In this document: positions 43,057-52,252 of the stretch, in pieces | Layout: each line of letters opens with the position of its first letter | Numbering within the stretch: position 1 is the first letter of the stretch | Origin: Verrucomicrobiota bacterium | GTDB taxonomy: Bacteria; Verrucomicrobiota; Verrucomicrobiia; Verrucomicrobiales; Akkermansiaceae | DNA: 55,091 nucleotides | Reading direction: 5' to 3' | NCBI GenBank assembly: GCA_018969605.1 | Contig: JAGWXY010000004.1 | Span: 1 to 55,091, forward strand | Notes under the pieces: generated by a model | What the model was told of the DNA's origin: nothing | Seen by the model: only the letters and a program-made list of their open reading frames with translations | Database searches by the model: none | Position numbers and translations under genes: made by a program

Positions 43057-44901
43057 TTACTCGGTCTTCAGACCCGTTGGCCTACTTGGCTTCACGGCTG
43101 GGATTTTCACAAAGTTATCCTGACCACTCCAACCATCGACACCCGTGTCGTAATCCATCTGCCACCATGTGATGTTGTTGGCATCCTTGCCGATCGGCCC
43201 GCCAACGATCGTGCCCTTAGCAAAAGCCACTTGCGTGCCGAGCAGAGTTCCGGTCAGCGCACCGCTTGATCTTACATTGGTGTTGTTTGCAAGTTCGACG
43301 CGGTCCCCGATGGCAAAGGTCACCACTGGCGGCGGTGGAGGTGGTGGTGAAGTGATTTTTACAAAGTTATCCTGGCCGCTCCAACCATCAACGCCTGTGT
43401 CGTAATCGATCTGCCACCAAGTGATATTGTTGGCATCTTTTCCGATCGGCCCACCTATGATCGTGCCTTTCGCCAATGCCGGCTGAACTCCTAGCAAGGT
43501 TCCGGTTAGCGCAGCAGTCGCGCGTACATTGGTAATGGCTGAAACCTCGATCCGATCGCCAATTGCAAATGTCACAGTTTGAGGTGGAGGCGTAATTACG
43601 GTGCCCGGCGTGTAGGTTTTGTATGTGTTGTAAAATTGCTTGTGAAAAGCCGGAGTCGGGTTGTAGTTGAACTCACCTTTATAAGTCGATCCCTGCTCGT
43701 AGTTGAGATGTCGCTCCTGATAAAGGTACATTTGCTCCCACTTGCTTAATAATCGAATGCCCATGACCCTTGCCGCCATTGCCGGAGCGGTCAGCTGACC
43801 GCCACAAATGTCGCGATAATAGGCATTCCAGTTGTTGCCGTCGCGAGTCGGATTGTCAGTGTGAGTCTCACCCCATTCCGGCATGCCAATATTCGCGCTG
43901 GTGTATGGCAAACGCGGTCTTCCATCGGCTGTATATCGCACACGATCCACATCAGCCTGTGTCACAAAAAATGTTTGGCAGTACTCCGAAAATCCCAGCT
44001 GAGTTCCATCCAGCCGTGCTTGAAGCGAAGCATCATCAAGCGCAGTCGCTGCGACCATCAACGGTGCCAAGCGCCCGATGTTGTGGCCCCCAGTATCATA
44101 CCATCGCCCGCCGGCCGCACGAATGCCAGCAATATCAATGCCATACTGCACATAATTGATGAGCAGCTTACGTTTCACATCATCGCTATAATTCATGTTC
44201 AACATCAACGCGACATCACCGGTCTTGATTGCCATGTCCTTGCCATAGCCATTTGCGGCCTGATACGGTGCATGCAGGTAACGTCCGGTCCAGGTAAGAT
44301 CCTTCTCAAACCATAGTTTTTCGAAATCCGCCTCATAGTTTGCCCAATTAGGAATCGTCGTGAACCCCGTGGTCGGGAGTTTCTGCAGTTTTGCAAAGTT
44401 GAGTGACGAGGCATTCCACGGGCTCGTCTTGATTGCTGCTCCGATATACGCAGGCCTAAAGCTTCCCGTTGGCGGAGGTGATGACACACAGGTCAACACC
44501 GCAAACATCTGCGTGAGACCCCATTGCTGGTAATTCACTGCCGATATACTCGATATGAGCGAGCTGTTTGCAGCGACCGTAAGAGGAAGTTTGATGCCAA
44601 CATTCAACGTGTTGTCGTATGGATTGTATGTGGCGATGTATCGATCGTCGAAGGCCTGACGGCTGCCTAAGGTAGGATTGAGCATCGAACCGTTGCGACC
44701 TACACTCGGCTTTGGAGTGATCGCCGTAATGACCACCGGACCAACCACCCACGGATCGCCATTGGCATAGACGCCGGTGACCCTGTCCCTATCAAACGTC
44801 CAAGTGATGCCATGTCGACTCACCGATGTGGCGGCCCTCGCATGAGCACCAAGCGCGATAGCCACCAGCATGGCATGAATATAACGGCTGATTTTTTTCA
44901 T
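43057..44901 (-). CDS. Secreted protein with helical domain and two SH3-like repeats (possible polysaccharide lyase)
   Basis: 614 residues. Signal peptide (MKKISRYIHAMLVAIALGAHARA). The first about 440 residues are rich in Trp, Tyr and His and contain RWYDTGGHNIGRLAPLM and GMPEWGETHTDN, the type of sites seen in (alpha/alpha)-toroid lyases, but I recognise no named family. Two bacterial SH3-like repeats follow (about 442-515 and 527-598), each containing NITWWQ and DTGVDGWSGQDNFVKI, joined by a polyproline linker (PPPPPP). I chose the start at 44901, where AAGG lies eight bases upstream. It could trim or process the polymer during export. Confidence 0.75.
   Translation of the reverse strand: MKKISRYIHAMLVAIALGAHARAATSVSRHGITWTFDRDRVTGVYANGDPWVVGPVVITAITPKPSVGRNGSMLNPTLGSRQAFDDRYIATYNPYDNTLNVGIKLPLTVAANSSLISSISAVNYQQWGLTQMFAVLTCVSSPPPTGSFRPAYIGAAIKTSPWNASSLNFAKLQKLPTTGFTTIPNWANYEADFEKLWFEKDLTWTGRYLHAPYQAANGYGKDMAIKTGDVALMLNMNYSDDVKRKLLINYVQYGIDIAGIRAAGGRWYDTGGHNIGRLAPLMVAATALDDASLQARLDGTQLGFSEYCQTFFVTQADVDRVRYTADGRPRLPYTSANIGMPEWGETHTDNPTRDGNNWNAYYRDICGGQLTAPAMAARVMGIRLLSKWEQMYLYQERHLNYEQGSTYKGEFNYNPTPAFHKQFYNTYKTYTPGTVITPPPQTVTFAIGDRIEVSAITNVRATAALTGTLLGVQPALAKGTIIGGPIGKDANNITWWQIDYDTGVDGWSGQDNFVKITSPPPPPPPVVTFAIGDRVELANNTNVRSSGALTGTLLGTQVAFAKGTIVGGPIGKDANNITWWQMDYDTGVDGWSGQDNFVKIPAVKPSRPTGLKTE
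43111..43575 (-). repeat. Duplicated SH3-like coding unit
   Basis: The two SH3 units (DNA at about 43111-43325 and 43354-43575) are similar at both protein and DNA level, with many identical stretches such as the segment coding for GGPIGKDANNITWWQ. Differences are mostly at codon third positions plus a few substitutions, so the duplication is fairly recent. Confidence 0.8.
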
Positions 44902-44929
44902 GATGTTTACCTTCAGTTTCCTTCCCGTC

Positions 44930-45901
44930 TCAAGCATTGCAAATCACGCGTCTGGGTGTGGTCGTGAAGTGATGACTCGCCCACTTTTCCGCACCAAAAC
45001 ACCATCTCAGCACAAGATGCCACTTTTCAATGACGCGATCGATTCGCTTGCGAGAAGATCTGTCACAGAACAACCGCACCACCGATGCGGTCGCTAATCT
45101 TGCCAAAGCCGACACAGTTATGAGCAATCGACAGCATAATGCCGCAATAGGCCCATGGTGTATGCGAATAAATACATCAACAGCCTGACGAATCATCACC
45201 TGCGAAAATCCACTACCCCTGCTTGCGGAACTCACGCCTCCATGGTGAACCACCTCAGCCATCGGCACATGACATACCTCATATCCAGTCGTTCGTACGC
45301 GCTGACAGAGATCAACATCCTCTCCGTACATGAAAAATCGGGGATTGAATCCGCCAATTTTTTTGAACAATGATGTGCGAATCATCAAGCATGCACCGGA
45401 TACGGCATTCACCATAAATGGCGATCTCCTGCGCGATCGGCCCGAAACACGCCATGCCAGCCTTCTGATAAATGCGCAGTCTAAAACCGTGTTGAAAATC
45501 CCCGGCAAGGGATGCGTGCTGGAGGTCTGAAATGCGCCGTCGGGATCAATCAGCCTCGCTCCGACGAGCCCGATTCTTGATTGAGCACTAAGCGCCGACA
45601 TCATCGCTGCAACCGCTCCTGGTTTCAGCTCGGTGTCGGGATTGAGAATCAACAGCAGATCCCCGCGCGCCGCCCGAGCCCCAAGGTTGCAACAGCGCCC
45701 ATAGCCGATGTTTTCAGGGCTTTGGATGAAATCAACCTCCGGAAAGCGATCCTTTACCAAGGACTCCGAGCCATCATATGAAGCACTATCGACGACGACA
45801 ACTTCGGTGTCGCTAGTCAATCGTTGGTGACGAATCGACTCGAGACATTTGGCAAGGTAATCACGGGAATTCCAGTTGATCACGACGATCGAGAGATTCA
45901 T
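44930..45901 (-). CDS. Glycosyltransferase family 2 (rhamnosyltransferase-like, WbbL type)
   Basis: 323 residues. MNLSIVVINWNSRDYLAKCLE, VVVDSASYDGSES, ENIGYGRCCNLGARAARGD and LILNPDTELKPGAV are the WbbL-type signatures, and MYGEDVDLCQRVRTTGYEV follows. WbbL-like enzymes transfer rhamnose from dTDP-rhamnose, which the rml genes here supply; the donor assignment remains inference. The C-terminus is basic (SSRKRIDRVIEKW). Confidence 0.9.
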   Translation of the reverse strand: MNLSIVVINWNSRDYLAKCLESIRHQRLTSDTEVVVVDSASYDGSESLVKDRFPEVDFIQSPENIGYGRCCNLGARAARGDLLLILNPDTELKPGAVAAMMSALSAQSRIGLVGARLIDPDGAFQTSSTHPLPGIFNTVLDCAFIRRLAWRVSGRSRRRSPFMVNAVSGACLMIRTSLFKKIGGFNPRFFMYGEDVDLCQRVRTTGYEVCHVPMAEVVHHGGVSSASRGSGFSQVMIRQAVDVFIRIHHGPIAALCCRLLITVSALARLATASVVRLFCDRSSRKRIDRVIEKWHLVLRWCFGAEKWASHHFTTTPRRVICNA

Positions 45902-45928
45902 GGAAATGACTATTTCGGGTTTTTTTAT

Positions 45929-46630
45929 TCACTTAATTTTTCCACAACTCGCGATCAGCGACTTGGGCAGGAACAGGAATCGTTCCCTCAAGATAATTGC
46001 TTCGGGAAAAAGTTCTGCCATCATCGGAGCACTCAGCAGACGCGCGCTCTCGGCAGTGGCCACCGCCGCATCAACACTCCGCCTACCACGCCAGTAACCA
46101 AGGTCAAAATGCCTCAACAACCACACCCGTGCAGCAAAGGGAAGCCAATGGAAAAATGGAGTGACACAGTGAGGCTCGAGCGGAAACCAAAAGTTTGGGG
46201 TCTGCACCAAATAGGCCTTGGACACTCGCCTTACCTCGTTTGCAAAACTCCGCATCCTCTTCCAATCACCCACATGTTCAATGACCGAATTAGAAAACGC
46301 GATGTCAAAGGAGCCATCCTCGTAACTCGATAAATCACATCCATCCGAATCATCAAAAGTCATCCGACCTTCCCTTCGAGGATTTTCCACACCAGGCAAG
46401 TTGACGACCAAAACATTGGCGTTGAATTGATCCAACACAGGACCAATCGCTGTTTTCCAAAATCGGCTTGTACCTCCGATGTCAATGATTTCGACACGTC
46501 CGTTCTTCGTGTGGCAGTCGGAAATCATCCGAATGAGTGGCGACATTCTTCTGCGGCGCATGATCGGTCCAAAGCGTTCGACAAAAGCAGCCGAAATCGG
46601 CTTGGGTGCATGAATGGTGGTCGGCATCAT
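45929..46630 (-). CDS. Class I SAM-dependent methyltransferase
   Basis: 233 residues. VEIIDIGGTSRFWK is the SAM-binding loop, followed by FDIAFSNSVIEHVGDW, the motif of Methyltransf_11/25 proteins. It probably methylates a sugar hydroxyl or terminal residue. Chain-end methylation is a known stop signal read by Wzt C-terminal domains in other species, so this gene may set chain length; that is inference. It overlaps the upstream transferase by four bases. Confidence 0.88.
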   Translation of the reverse strand: MMPTTIHAPKPISAAFVERFGPIMRRRRMSPLIRMISDCHTKNGRVEIIDIGGTSRFWKTAIGPVLDQFNANVLVVNLPGVENPRREGRMTFDDSDGCDLSSYEDGSFDIAFSNSVIEHVGDWKRMRSFANEVRRVSKAYLVQTPNFWFPLEPHCVTPFFHWLPFAARVWLLRHFDLGYWRGRRSVDAAVATAESARLLSAPMMAELFPEAIILRERFLFLPKSLIASCGKIK

Positions 46631-47541
46631 GGAGTTTCACGATTTGTAATTGTACTTATTTTAAAGTCTTTTATTGAATATTTGGAACGAAGGAACATCT
46701 GCTTCATGCGCTCGATTTGCTCGAGGCGCAGGTGTTCTTTGACCGCCTCTGGCACGATGGATTTTTTGCGCGTGATCCATCCTGTGAGATAGCCGCACCA
46801 CCATGCGAAAGATCCAGCGACGCATGGAGCATCACCGATCCGGCTGAGGCATTTGACAATCTCGAAGCATGGGTGGTATCCAACCGCAAAGTCGCGCAAG
46901 CCCATTTGCCAACGACGCTTCAAAATGTTTCCCTGCGAGATATTGCGCGGCTTGAGATGATCGACCACCAATTCGCTCAACAATCTCGTTCTGTATCCTG
47001 CCATCCGTGCCATGGCACAGGCAATGCCATCCCATCCACCCTCGGGGATCGCAATCAAACCACCTATGGCATCGAAACATTCCTTGCGAAAAAACTGCAC
47101 CGCACCCGGTATATCCAAGCGGTTTCGAGGCACTTGCTCACGTGATTCGCCGGGGTCGACCACTACACCACCGGCAAGACCAAGCATGGGATCGCACTCA
47201 AAAATCCACATGGTCTTTTCATAATAATCCGCATCAAATATCACATCCGCATCAAGCAAACCAATATAGTCATGATCCGTTGATTCCAATTGCGAAATCG
47301 CCGTCATGGTATTGATGACCACCGAAGAAAAACAACGCCCTTCCCGAGGCGGCAGCTCCAACAATCGGATCCAAGGATGCTTATGAAGATAACCACGAAC
47401 AATTCGATTGGTACCATCGGTCGATCCATCGCTCGCAATGACCCACTCGACTGGCCTGATCGTCTGCGCCACGACCGCATCGATTGTCTTACCAATGCTT
47501 TGCTCCTCGTTTTTTACGGGTGTCACGAGCACATAGTTCAT
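46627..47541 (-). CDS. Glycosyltransferase family 2
   Basis: 304 residues. MNYVLVTPVKNEEQSIGKTI, IASDGSTDGTN and YIGLLDADVIFD, then IPEGGWDGIACAMARMAGY form a GT2 domain of the succinoglycan/EpsF-like kind. A hydrophobic patch near GSFAWWCGYLTGWIT may touch the membrane. The start is set by the ATGA overlap (47538-47541) with the upstream gene. Confidence 0.9.
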   Translation of the reverse strand: MNYVLVTPVKNEEQSIGKTIDAVVAQTIRPVEWVIASDGSTDGTNRIVRGYLHKHPWIRLLELPPREGRCFSSVVINTMTAISQLESTDHDYIGLLDADVIFDADYYEKTMWIFECDPMLGLAGGVVVDPGESREQVPRNRLDIPGAVQFFRKECFDAIGGLIAIPEGGWDGIACAMARMAGYRTRLLSELVVDHLKPRNISQGNILKRRWQMGLRDFAVGYHPCFEIVKCLSRIGDAPCVAGSFAWWCGYLTGWITRKKSIVPEAVKEHLRLEQIERMKQMFLRSKYSIKDFKISTITNRETP

Positions 47542-48038
47542 TGAATCGCCCATGACTTTCTGTTTTGATGAATGAAATCCCGAATGCTTGCAGTGAGACT
47601 TTCCTCGGCATGACTGCAAATAGTAACGAAGTTTTTCTCATCATCAATGCCCCGAAGTTTTTCAACCAACTCTCGTTCGTCGAGCGCGACATCGATACCA
47701 TCAATGGATTCAAGCATCCTTGCCGTGTCCATCTGGTGATCATTTCTTGTTTCACCCATTCCGCCCCTTCTTGGCATCACCAACAAGGGAGTTTTGAGTT
47801 GCAACGCGGTGAGAATAGTCCCCATACCCGCATGACCAACTACTACCCGTGCTGCCTTCACATGATGCGTGAAATCTCGTGGGCCAAGCATATCGGAATA
47901 TGCGACAAACTGCGGTTTCCATGCATTTTTTCCGATCTGCGCGAACACATCACGTCGGCCATTGCCAAAGGCCCAACGGTCAACTGTTTTGATCAATCGG
48001 TCAAAAGGCGTGTCGCTGCCAACGGTCACAAATATCAT
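47538..48038 (-). CDS. Alg13/PssE-like glycosyltransferase subunit
   Basis: 166 residues. MIFVTVGSDTPFDRL, then GHAGMGTILTALQLKTPLLVMPR is the C-terminal donor-binding half of the MurG/GT28 fold. In Alg13/Alg14-type enzymes this half binds the nucleotide sugar (UDP-GlcNAc in eukaryotes, a UDP-hexose or uronic acid in PssDE). It works with the Alg14-like partner encoded directly upstream, with a four-base overlap. Confidence 0.93.
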   Translation of the reverse strand: MIFVTVGSDTPFDRLIKTVDRWAFGNGRRDVFAQIGKNAWKPQFVAYSDMLGPRDFTHHVKAARVVVGHAGMGTILTALQLKTPLLVMPRRGGMGETRNDHQMDTARMLESIDGIDVALDERELVEKLRGIDDEKNFVTICSHAEESLTASIRDFIHQNRKSWAIQ

Positions 48039-48523
48039 GTCAATGCACTGCTGTTCAAAACCGCTCCGCGAAAATGCGGACCACCATCGCCAGTCAGATG
48101 CCGCCACTGGGTCAGACATAGATCCGAAAATCGCATAGCTTTACGACCTGAGGCAGAGAGACTTCCGGCGTTCGCCATGCTGTCGAGCCACAAGGTACGC
48201 GCACCGACAAGCTTGCCAAACATCACCGCAAATAAACCTGGCGCCGCGCCAGTCGTCACGACCACCTCCGGTCGCAATTTCATAAGCAAACGCCCAACAC
48301 CAAACGCCGAATGCATCAAGCTCCACATGCTCCACAAATTTCCATTTGGTATGCGCACGAATCTGCAATCCTCTACATCTGCCGCGTATCCATCGTCCAC
48401 CGTGGCATAGGTCACATCACACCCGTCGAACGCAGAGCGTATCCTGAGCAACTGAATCCAATGCCCGCCACCCGATGAAACAGCCAGCACCTTCGGCTTT
48501 ATTTCAATTTCGACACCCTTCAT
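48035..48523 (-). CDS. Alg14/PssD-like membrane-anchoring glycosyltransferase subunit
   Basis: 162 residues. KVLAVSSGGGHWIQLLRI is the glycine-rich N-terminal half of the GT28 fold, and KLRPEVVVTTGAAPGLFAVMFG and GARTLWLDSMANAGSLS complete the PssD/Alg14 pattern. It holds the acceptor lipid and recruits the catalytic partner. The start ATG 48523 overlaps the stop of the phosphoglycosyltransferase gene by one base (TGATG). It probably adds the second sugar to the lipid-linked first sugar. Confidence 0.93.
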   Translation of the reverse strand: MKGVEIEIKPKVLAVSSGGGHWIQLLRIRSAFDGCDVTYATVDDGYAADVEDCRFVRIPNGNLWSMWSLMHSAFGVGRLLMKLRPEVVVTTGAAPGLFAVMFGKLVGARTLWLDSMANAGSLSASGRKAMRFSDLCLTQWRHLTGDGGPHFRGAVLNSSALT

Positions 48524-49965
48524 CAGCACGCCCCCCTGCTCGTCAACACCGCTGGAATCGTTTTCAACAAAATCTGCATATCAAGCCACAGCGACCAGTT
48601 TTCCACATAGTCCTGATCCATCCGCATCCATCGCGCGAAAGACACATCACTGCGGCCGCTTATCTGCCAAATACAGGTCATACCAGGCTTCACCGAGAGC
48701 CGTTTGCGAAACATCCACTCGTATCGATCAACCTCATCCGCTAGTGGCGGGCGCGGACCCACCAGACTCATCTCACCACGCAGCACATTGATCAACTGCG
48801 GCAACTCATCGAGGCTTGTCCTGCGCAAAAATTTCCCAACACCCGTAACGCGAGGGTCGTTCTGGATCTTGAACACCGGCCCATCAACCTCATTGAGATG
48901 AATGATGGAATCACGCATTTGCTCCGCGTCATCACGCATCGATCGGAATTTTATCATGCGAAATGTCCGCTTGTTCAAGCCCACCCGCTCCTGGGTGAAA
49001 AATACCGGACCCCTGCTCGTCGCCTTGATGCAAACAGCAATGATGAGAAAAACCGGACACAAGACCAACAGCAGAATCGATGAAAGCACGACATCAAGCA
49101 CGCGTTTCATGAACAACTGCCCAATCATCCTCTCGCGAAACATGGTGATGACAAATTCATCGTCAAAATGCTCAAAATGCATGCCATCGAGAATCCGGCG
49201 TTCCACCGCACCCGGCACCAGTCGCATAACTACCCCAAGATCACGCGCATAACCAGTGACGCGGGCAATCTCATCGATCTTAGAATCGATCGGCAAACAG
49301 GCAATGATTTCATCGACACTCTCGCGCTCCAGAATTTCCCTCAATACGTCAATTTTTCCAAGTACAGGCCATTCCTTTCGTCCGGTCGATGGCTCGGGTG
49401 ATTCCTCTGCCGTATTCTCATCGACAAATCCGACAATGCGAAACCCGAGCTCTGGCTTTGATACAATCTTACTCGCGACCCTCAAGGCGTGATCGTTGAT
49501 GCCCACAAACAGCAAGTTTCTGAAGTTGTAACCCGATTTCCTAGCGCCAATCACCACCGACCTCACCAACAACCGACTCGCGGCACCACCCGTTCCAACC
49601 AACGCAAAAAACAACGCTAGAGACGCACTATCCATGCCGAAGCCGGGTACCAGCAAGGCGATCAGCATCAGCCACAAACACGCAACGCCGCTGGCTTTGA
49701 TGAAATCAACAATCTCTGCCGAAAAGGGCACGAAACGGTCGGCCCGGTAACGCACAAAATGATCATGGATGAACACCCATCCGGTCATCAGCACGATCAA
49801 ACCCGCGGCATTCGCAAAAAAGGATCCAAAACAGCGATCCGTCAGTCCATTCACACCCGAATCAAGAATGACCGGCCGCATCACCACCCACAACGCCACC
49901 GCAAGAATCAACTGATCCGTGAGCCTCAGCATGCGGATCAAAAATTTGTGGCGAAGCCTCGTCAT
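48523..49965 (-). CDS. Polyprenyl-phosphate sugar phosphotransferase (WbaP/WcaJ type)
   Basis: 480 residues. The N-terminal part has four membrane segments (for example TDQLILAVALWVVMRPVIL, AAGLIVLMTGWVFIHDHF) and a cytosolic Rossmann-like domain with LLFVGINDHALRVA. The C-terminal bac_transf domain begins KRVLDVVLSSILLLVLCPVFLI and contains FFTQERVGLNKRTF, TSLDELPQLINVLRGEMSLVGPRPPL and PGMTCIWQISGRSD, with the Asp-Glu dyad in LDELPQ. It puts the first sugar phosphate on undecaprenyl phosphate. It is followed by the Alg14/Alg13-like pair, whose product would be the second step. Confidence 0.95.
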   Translation of the reverse strand: MTRLRHKFLIRMLRLTDQLILAVALWVVMRPVILDSGVNGLTDRCFGSFFANAAGLIVLMTGWVFIHDHFVRYRADRFVPFSAEIVDFIKASGVACLWLMLIALLVPGFGMDSASLALFFALVGTGGAASRLLVRSVVIGARKSGYNFRNLLFVGINDHALRVASKIVSKPELGFRIVGFVDENTAEESPEPSTGRKEWPVLGKIDVLREILERESVDEIIACLPIDSKIDEIARVTGYARDLGVVMRLVPGAVERRILDGMHFEHFDDEFVITMFRERMIGQLFMKRVLDVVLSSILLLVLCPVFLIIAVCIKATSRGPVFFTQERVGLNKRTFRMIKFRSMRDDAEQMRDSIIHLNEVDGPVFKIQNDPRVTGVGKFLRRTSLDELPQLINVLRGEMSLVGPRPPLADEVDRYEWMFRKRLSVKPGMTCIWQISGRSDVSFARWMRMDQDYVENWSLWLDMQILLKTIPAVLTSRGAC

Positions 49966-50010
49966 GATGAAAATGTCGGTGCCGTAATGGTTTTTTGAAA
50001 TTTCGAATGA

Positions 50011-52209
50011 TCAGTTCGCACACAGCCACGATGGCACATCGGATCGAGCCTTGTTGAAAACGCAAGAAACATCGGCCTTGCCTTTGGTCAGCTCGGAATA
50101 GGTCCAGACGAGCATGTCCTTGATGGTGTTTTCAGCATCGAGCACCAGCACGACCTTGTCCATCAACGCTGCCATGGTAAGCGTGCGACCGGATTTCTCG
50201 ACCGATGGCATTTCAAAGATGATGTAGTCATACGGGCTGTCCTGCATTTCCGGCAGCATGCGGCTGAACTGCACGGCATTGATACCGCGGGCTCCTAGCC
50301 CGATCCCATCGCCGCTGGCATGGAAGAGGCTGCGCTCGTTGTTGGCAAAGTTCGGACTTTCCGCCATGCGCAGCGCACGGTTGAGCGTGCATTTTTGGCC
50401 ATCGGCATTATCATCGCCGCCGACATCAAATGCACTGAGATCCACCCACAAGACCTTTGCTCCTGGGATTTCGGAAAACGACTTTGCCAAACCCGCAGCG
50501 ATCGTGGTCGTGCCCGATCCGGCGCACAGGCTCGTGACCGCGATGAGCTTGGGCTTGTGTGTGATCCGGTTTGCTTCGAAATCAAAAATAACCCTGTCAC
50601 GAATGGTCTCGGCATAAGGCAGAATGAAATGCCTCGCGTCACCCGCGTGAGGATCACCGGGTGGCGCGACCTCATCACTGTTTCCAAGCAAAGGAGTGTC
50701 GCCGAAGGTGAGGAAATTACCGCCATCCGCATCGCGAAGATACGGGATGCACGACATCAACGGAATGCTCAAGCGCCTTTCGATCTCATCAGGACGCTTC
50801 ACACGCTTGTCGAGCAATAGCTCCATCAGCAATGCGAGCGCAAGGCCCAGCGAAATACCGCCCCCAGCCAAGCCCATGATGATCTTGTTCTCGCGCTCGT
50901 CATAATATCGAAACGGCTCGGTCGGCTGCTGCACGATCGTGATGTTTGGCATCCTCGATGGATCAAGCGTCTGGTCGACCTTTGCATTCTTGAGATTCGC
51001 CTCAAGATTGCGGTACTCGGCATCTTCCATTTGTCTCTGCCTCTCAAGCTCCTCAATGCGCGAACCGATCGCGTATTGCTCGCTGAACTGCGTGGAAATT
51101 TCTTTGAGATGGTTTTCAAACACCTTGATCTTTGCCGCATACGCCGCAAGCCGAGCCTGTTCGATGGATTGACTCCAGAGAGGATTGTTCGAATCGTCTT
51201 TGGTGCCAGCGGCCAGCATCGGATACGCGGCAACCAGCGCTTGGCGCTTCGATTCGCATTGAGCGATCTGACTGCGGTTCAATTCAAGCAATCGGTTGCC
51301 AGGCTTGAACTTGATTCGCAACTCGATGTCTCGCTTGCGCAGGAAATCCAACATTTCCAGATTCACCCGATACTCGGCAAACACCGAAGATGTGATGCCC
51401 GATGCGGGATCTGATGGACCGGATGGACCCACAACCCGATCACCAGCGCCGGTCGGCTTCTGCCTCAATGATTCGATTTTTGCCTGCTGTTCCGCGTATT
51501 CCGCACGCACTTTGATGAGCTCTTCGTTGGTCGACGCCCGCTGATTGGCGAGGGTGCCGGTCGCCTCACCGAGCGAGGTGATACCGGATTCCGTGCGCAA
51601 CCTGTTGAGCTTCTGTTCAGTCTGGCCGAGCTTCTCTTTCACCTCCTTGGTTTGGTTCGCAATGAGATCAAAGGCCGCTGCCGAACGGTGAATCAAAAGG
51701 TGCTTCTGAAAATACGCATCCATCAGCTTGTGCAGGACCTCCTTGGTCACTGCCGGATCACCGTGCGAGTATTTGACCAACAACACATTGTTGCTCTGGC
51801 CCACCACAACCTTGAGGTGGCCAATCAGCTCGGCAGCCGCCTTTTCAAAATCTCGCTCGCCCTTAAGACCCGGTGAAATTTTCTCAACCCCGACATCGCG
51901 CGCAACCTCAAGCGCAAGATCCATGCTGGTGAGAATCTCGATCTCGGTCTGAATCACCTGATCCGCCTTCGCCGCACCTGGATTCTGACGCGCCTCGTAA
52001 GGATCAACCGCACCGCGCTCGAGCACATATCGCACCAGGAGCTTGGCATCGGAGGCATAAACCGGCTTGCGCGAAAAATGCATCCACGCAGCCAACAGTA
52101 ACCCGCACAGCGCGAGGGAAACAATCAGCACACGCCGACGACGCAAGGCATACAAAATATCATGTAATCCGACAGCCGAGGAATGATTCGTTTGATAATG
52201 GTTTGGCAT
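50011..52209 (-). CDS. Wzc-like chain-length protein with degenerate BY-kinase domain
   Basis: 732 residues. Wzz-type region with two transmembrane helices (about 26-45 and 435-462) around a long periplasmic coiled-coil part (EVKEKLGQTEQKLNRLRTES and EELERQRQMEDAEYRNLE). The C-terminal P-loop domain resembles a BY-kinase but is altered: Walker A reads AGSGTTT where PGEGKST is expected (Lys lost), A' reads VDLSAFD instead of DxDxR, and Walker B reads FEMPSV with Asp replaced by Glu. The C-terminus (SWLCAN) has no tyrosine cluster. It probably acts as a structural chain-length or export scaffold, not as a kinase. Confidence 0.9.
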   Translation of the reverse strand: MPNHYQTNHSSAVGLHDILYALRRRRVLIVSLALCGLLLAAWMHFSRKPVYASDAKLLVRYVLERGAVDPYEARQNPGAAKADQVIQTEIEILTSMDLALEVARDVGVEKISPGLKGERDFEKAAAELIGHLKVVVGQSNNVLLVKYSHGDPAVTKEVLHKLMDAYFQKHLLIHRSAAAFDLIANQTKEVKEKLGQTEQKLNRLRTESGITSLGEATGTLANQRASTNEELIKVRAEYAEQQAKIESLRQKPTGAGDRVVGPSGPSDPASGITSSVFAEYRVNLEMLDFLRKRDIELRIKFKPGNRLLELNRSQIAQCESKRQALVAAYPMLAAGTKDDSNNPLWSQSIEQARLAAYAAKIKVFENHLKEISTQFSEQYAIGSRIEELERQRQMEDAEYRNLEANLKNAKVDQTLDPSRMPNITIVQQPTEPFRYYDERENKIIMGLAGGGISLGLALALLMELLLDKRVKRPDEIERRLSIPLMSCIPYLRDADGGNFLTFGDTPLLGNSDEVAPPGDPHAGDARHFILPYAETIRDRVIFDFEANRITHKPKLIAVTSLCAGSGTTTIAAGLAKSFSEIPGAKVLWVDLSAFDVGGDDNADGQKCTLNRALRMAESPNFANNERSLFHASGDGIGLGARGINAVQFSRMLPEMQDSPYDYIIFEMPSVEKSGRTLTMAALMDKVVLVLDAENTIKDMLVWTYSELTKGKADVSCVFNKARSDVPSWLCAN

Positions 52210-52252
52210 GGAGTTTTGGAGTGATGGAATTGATCGGTAAAAATTTGCTCTT

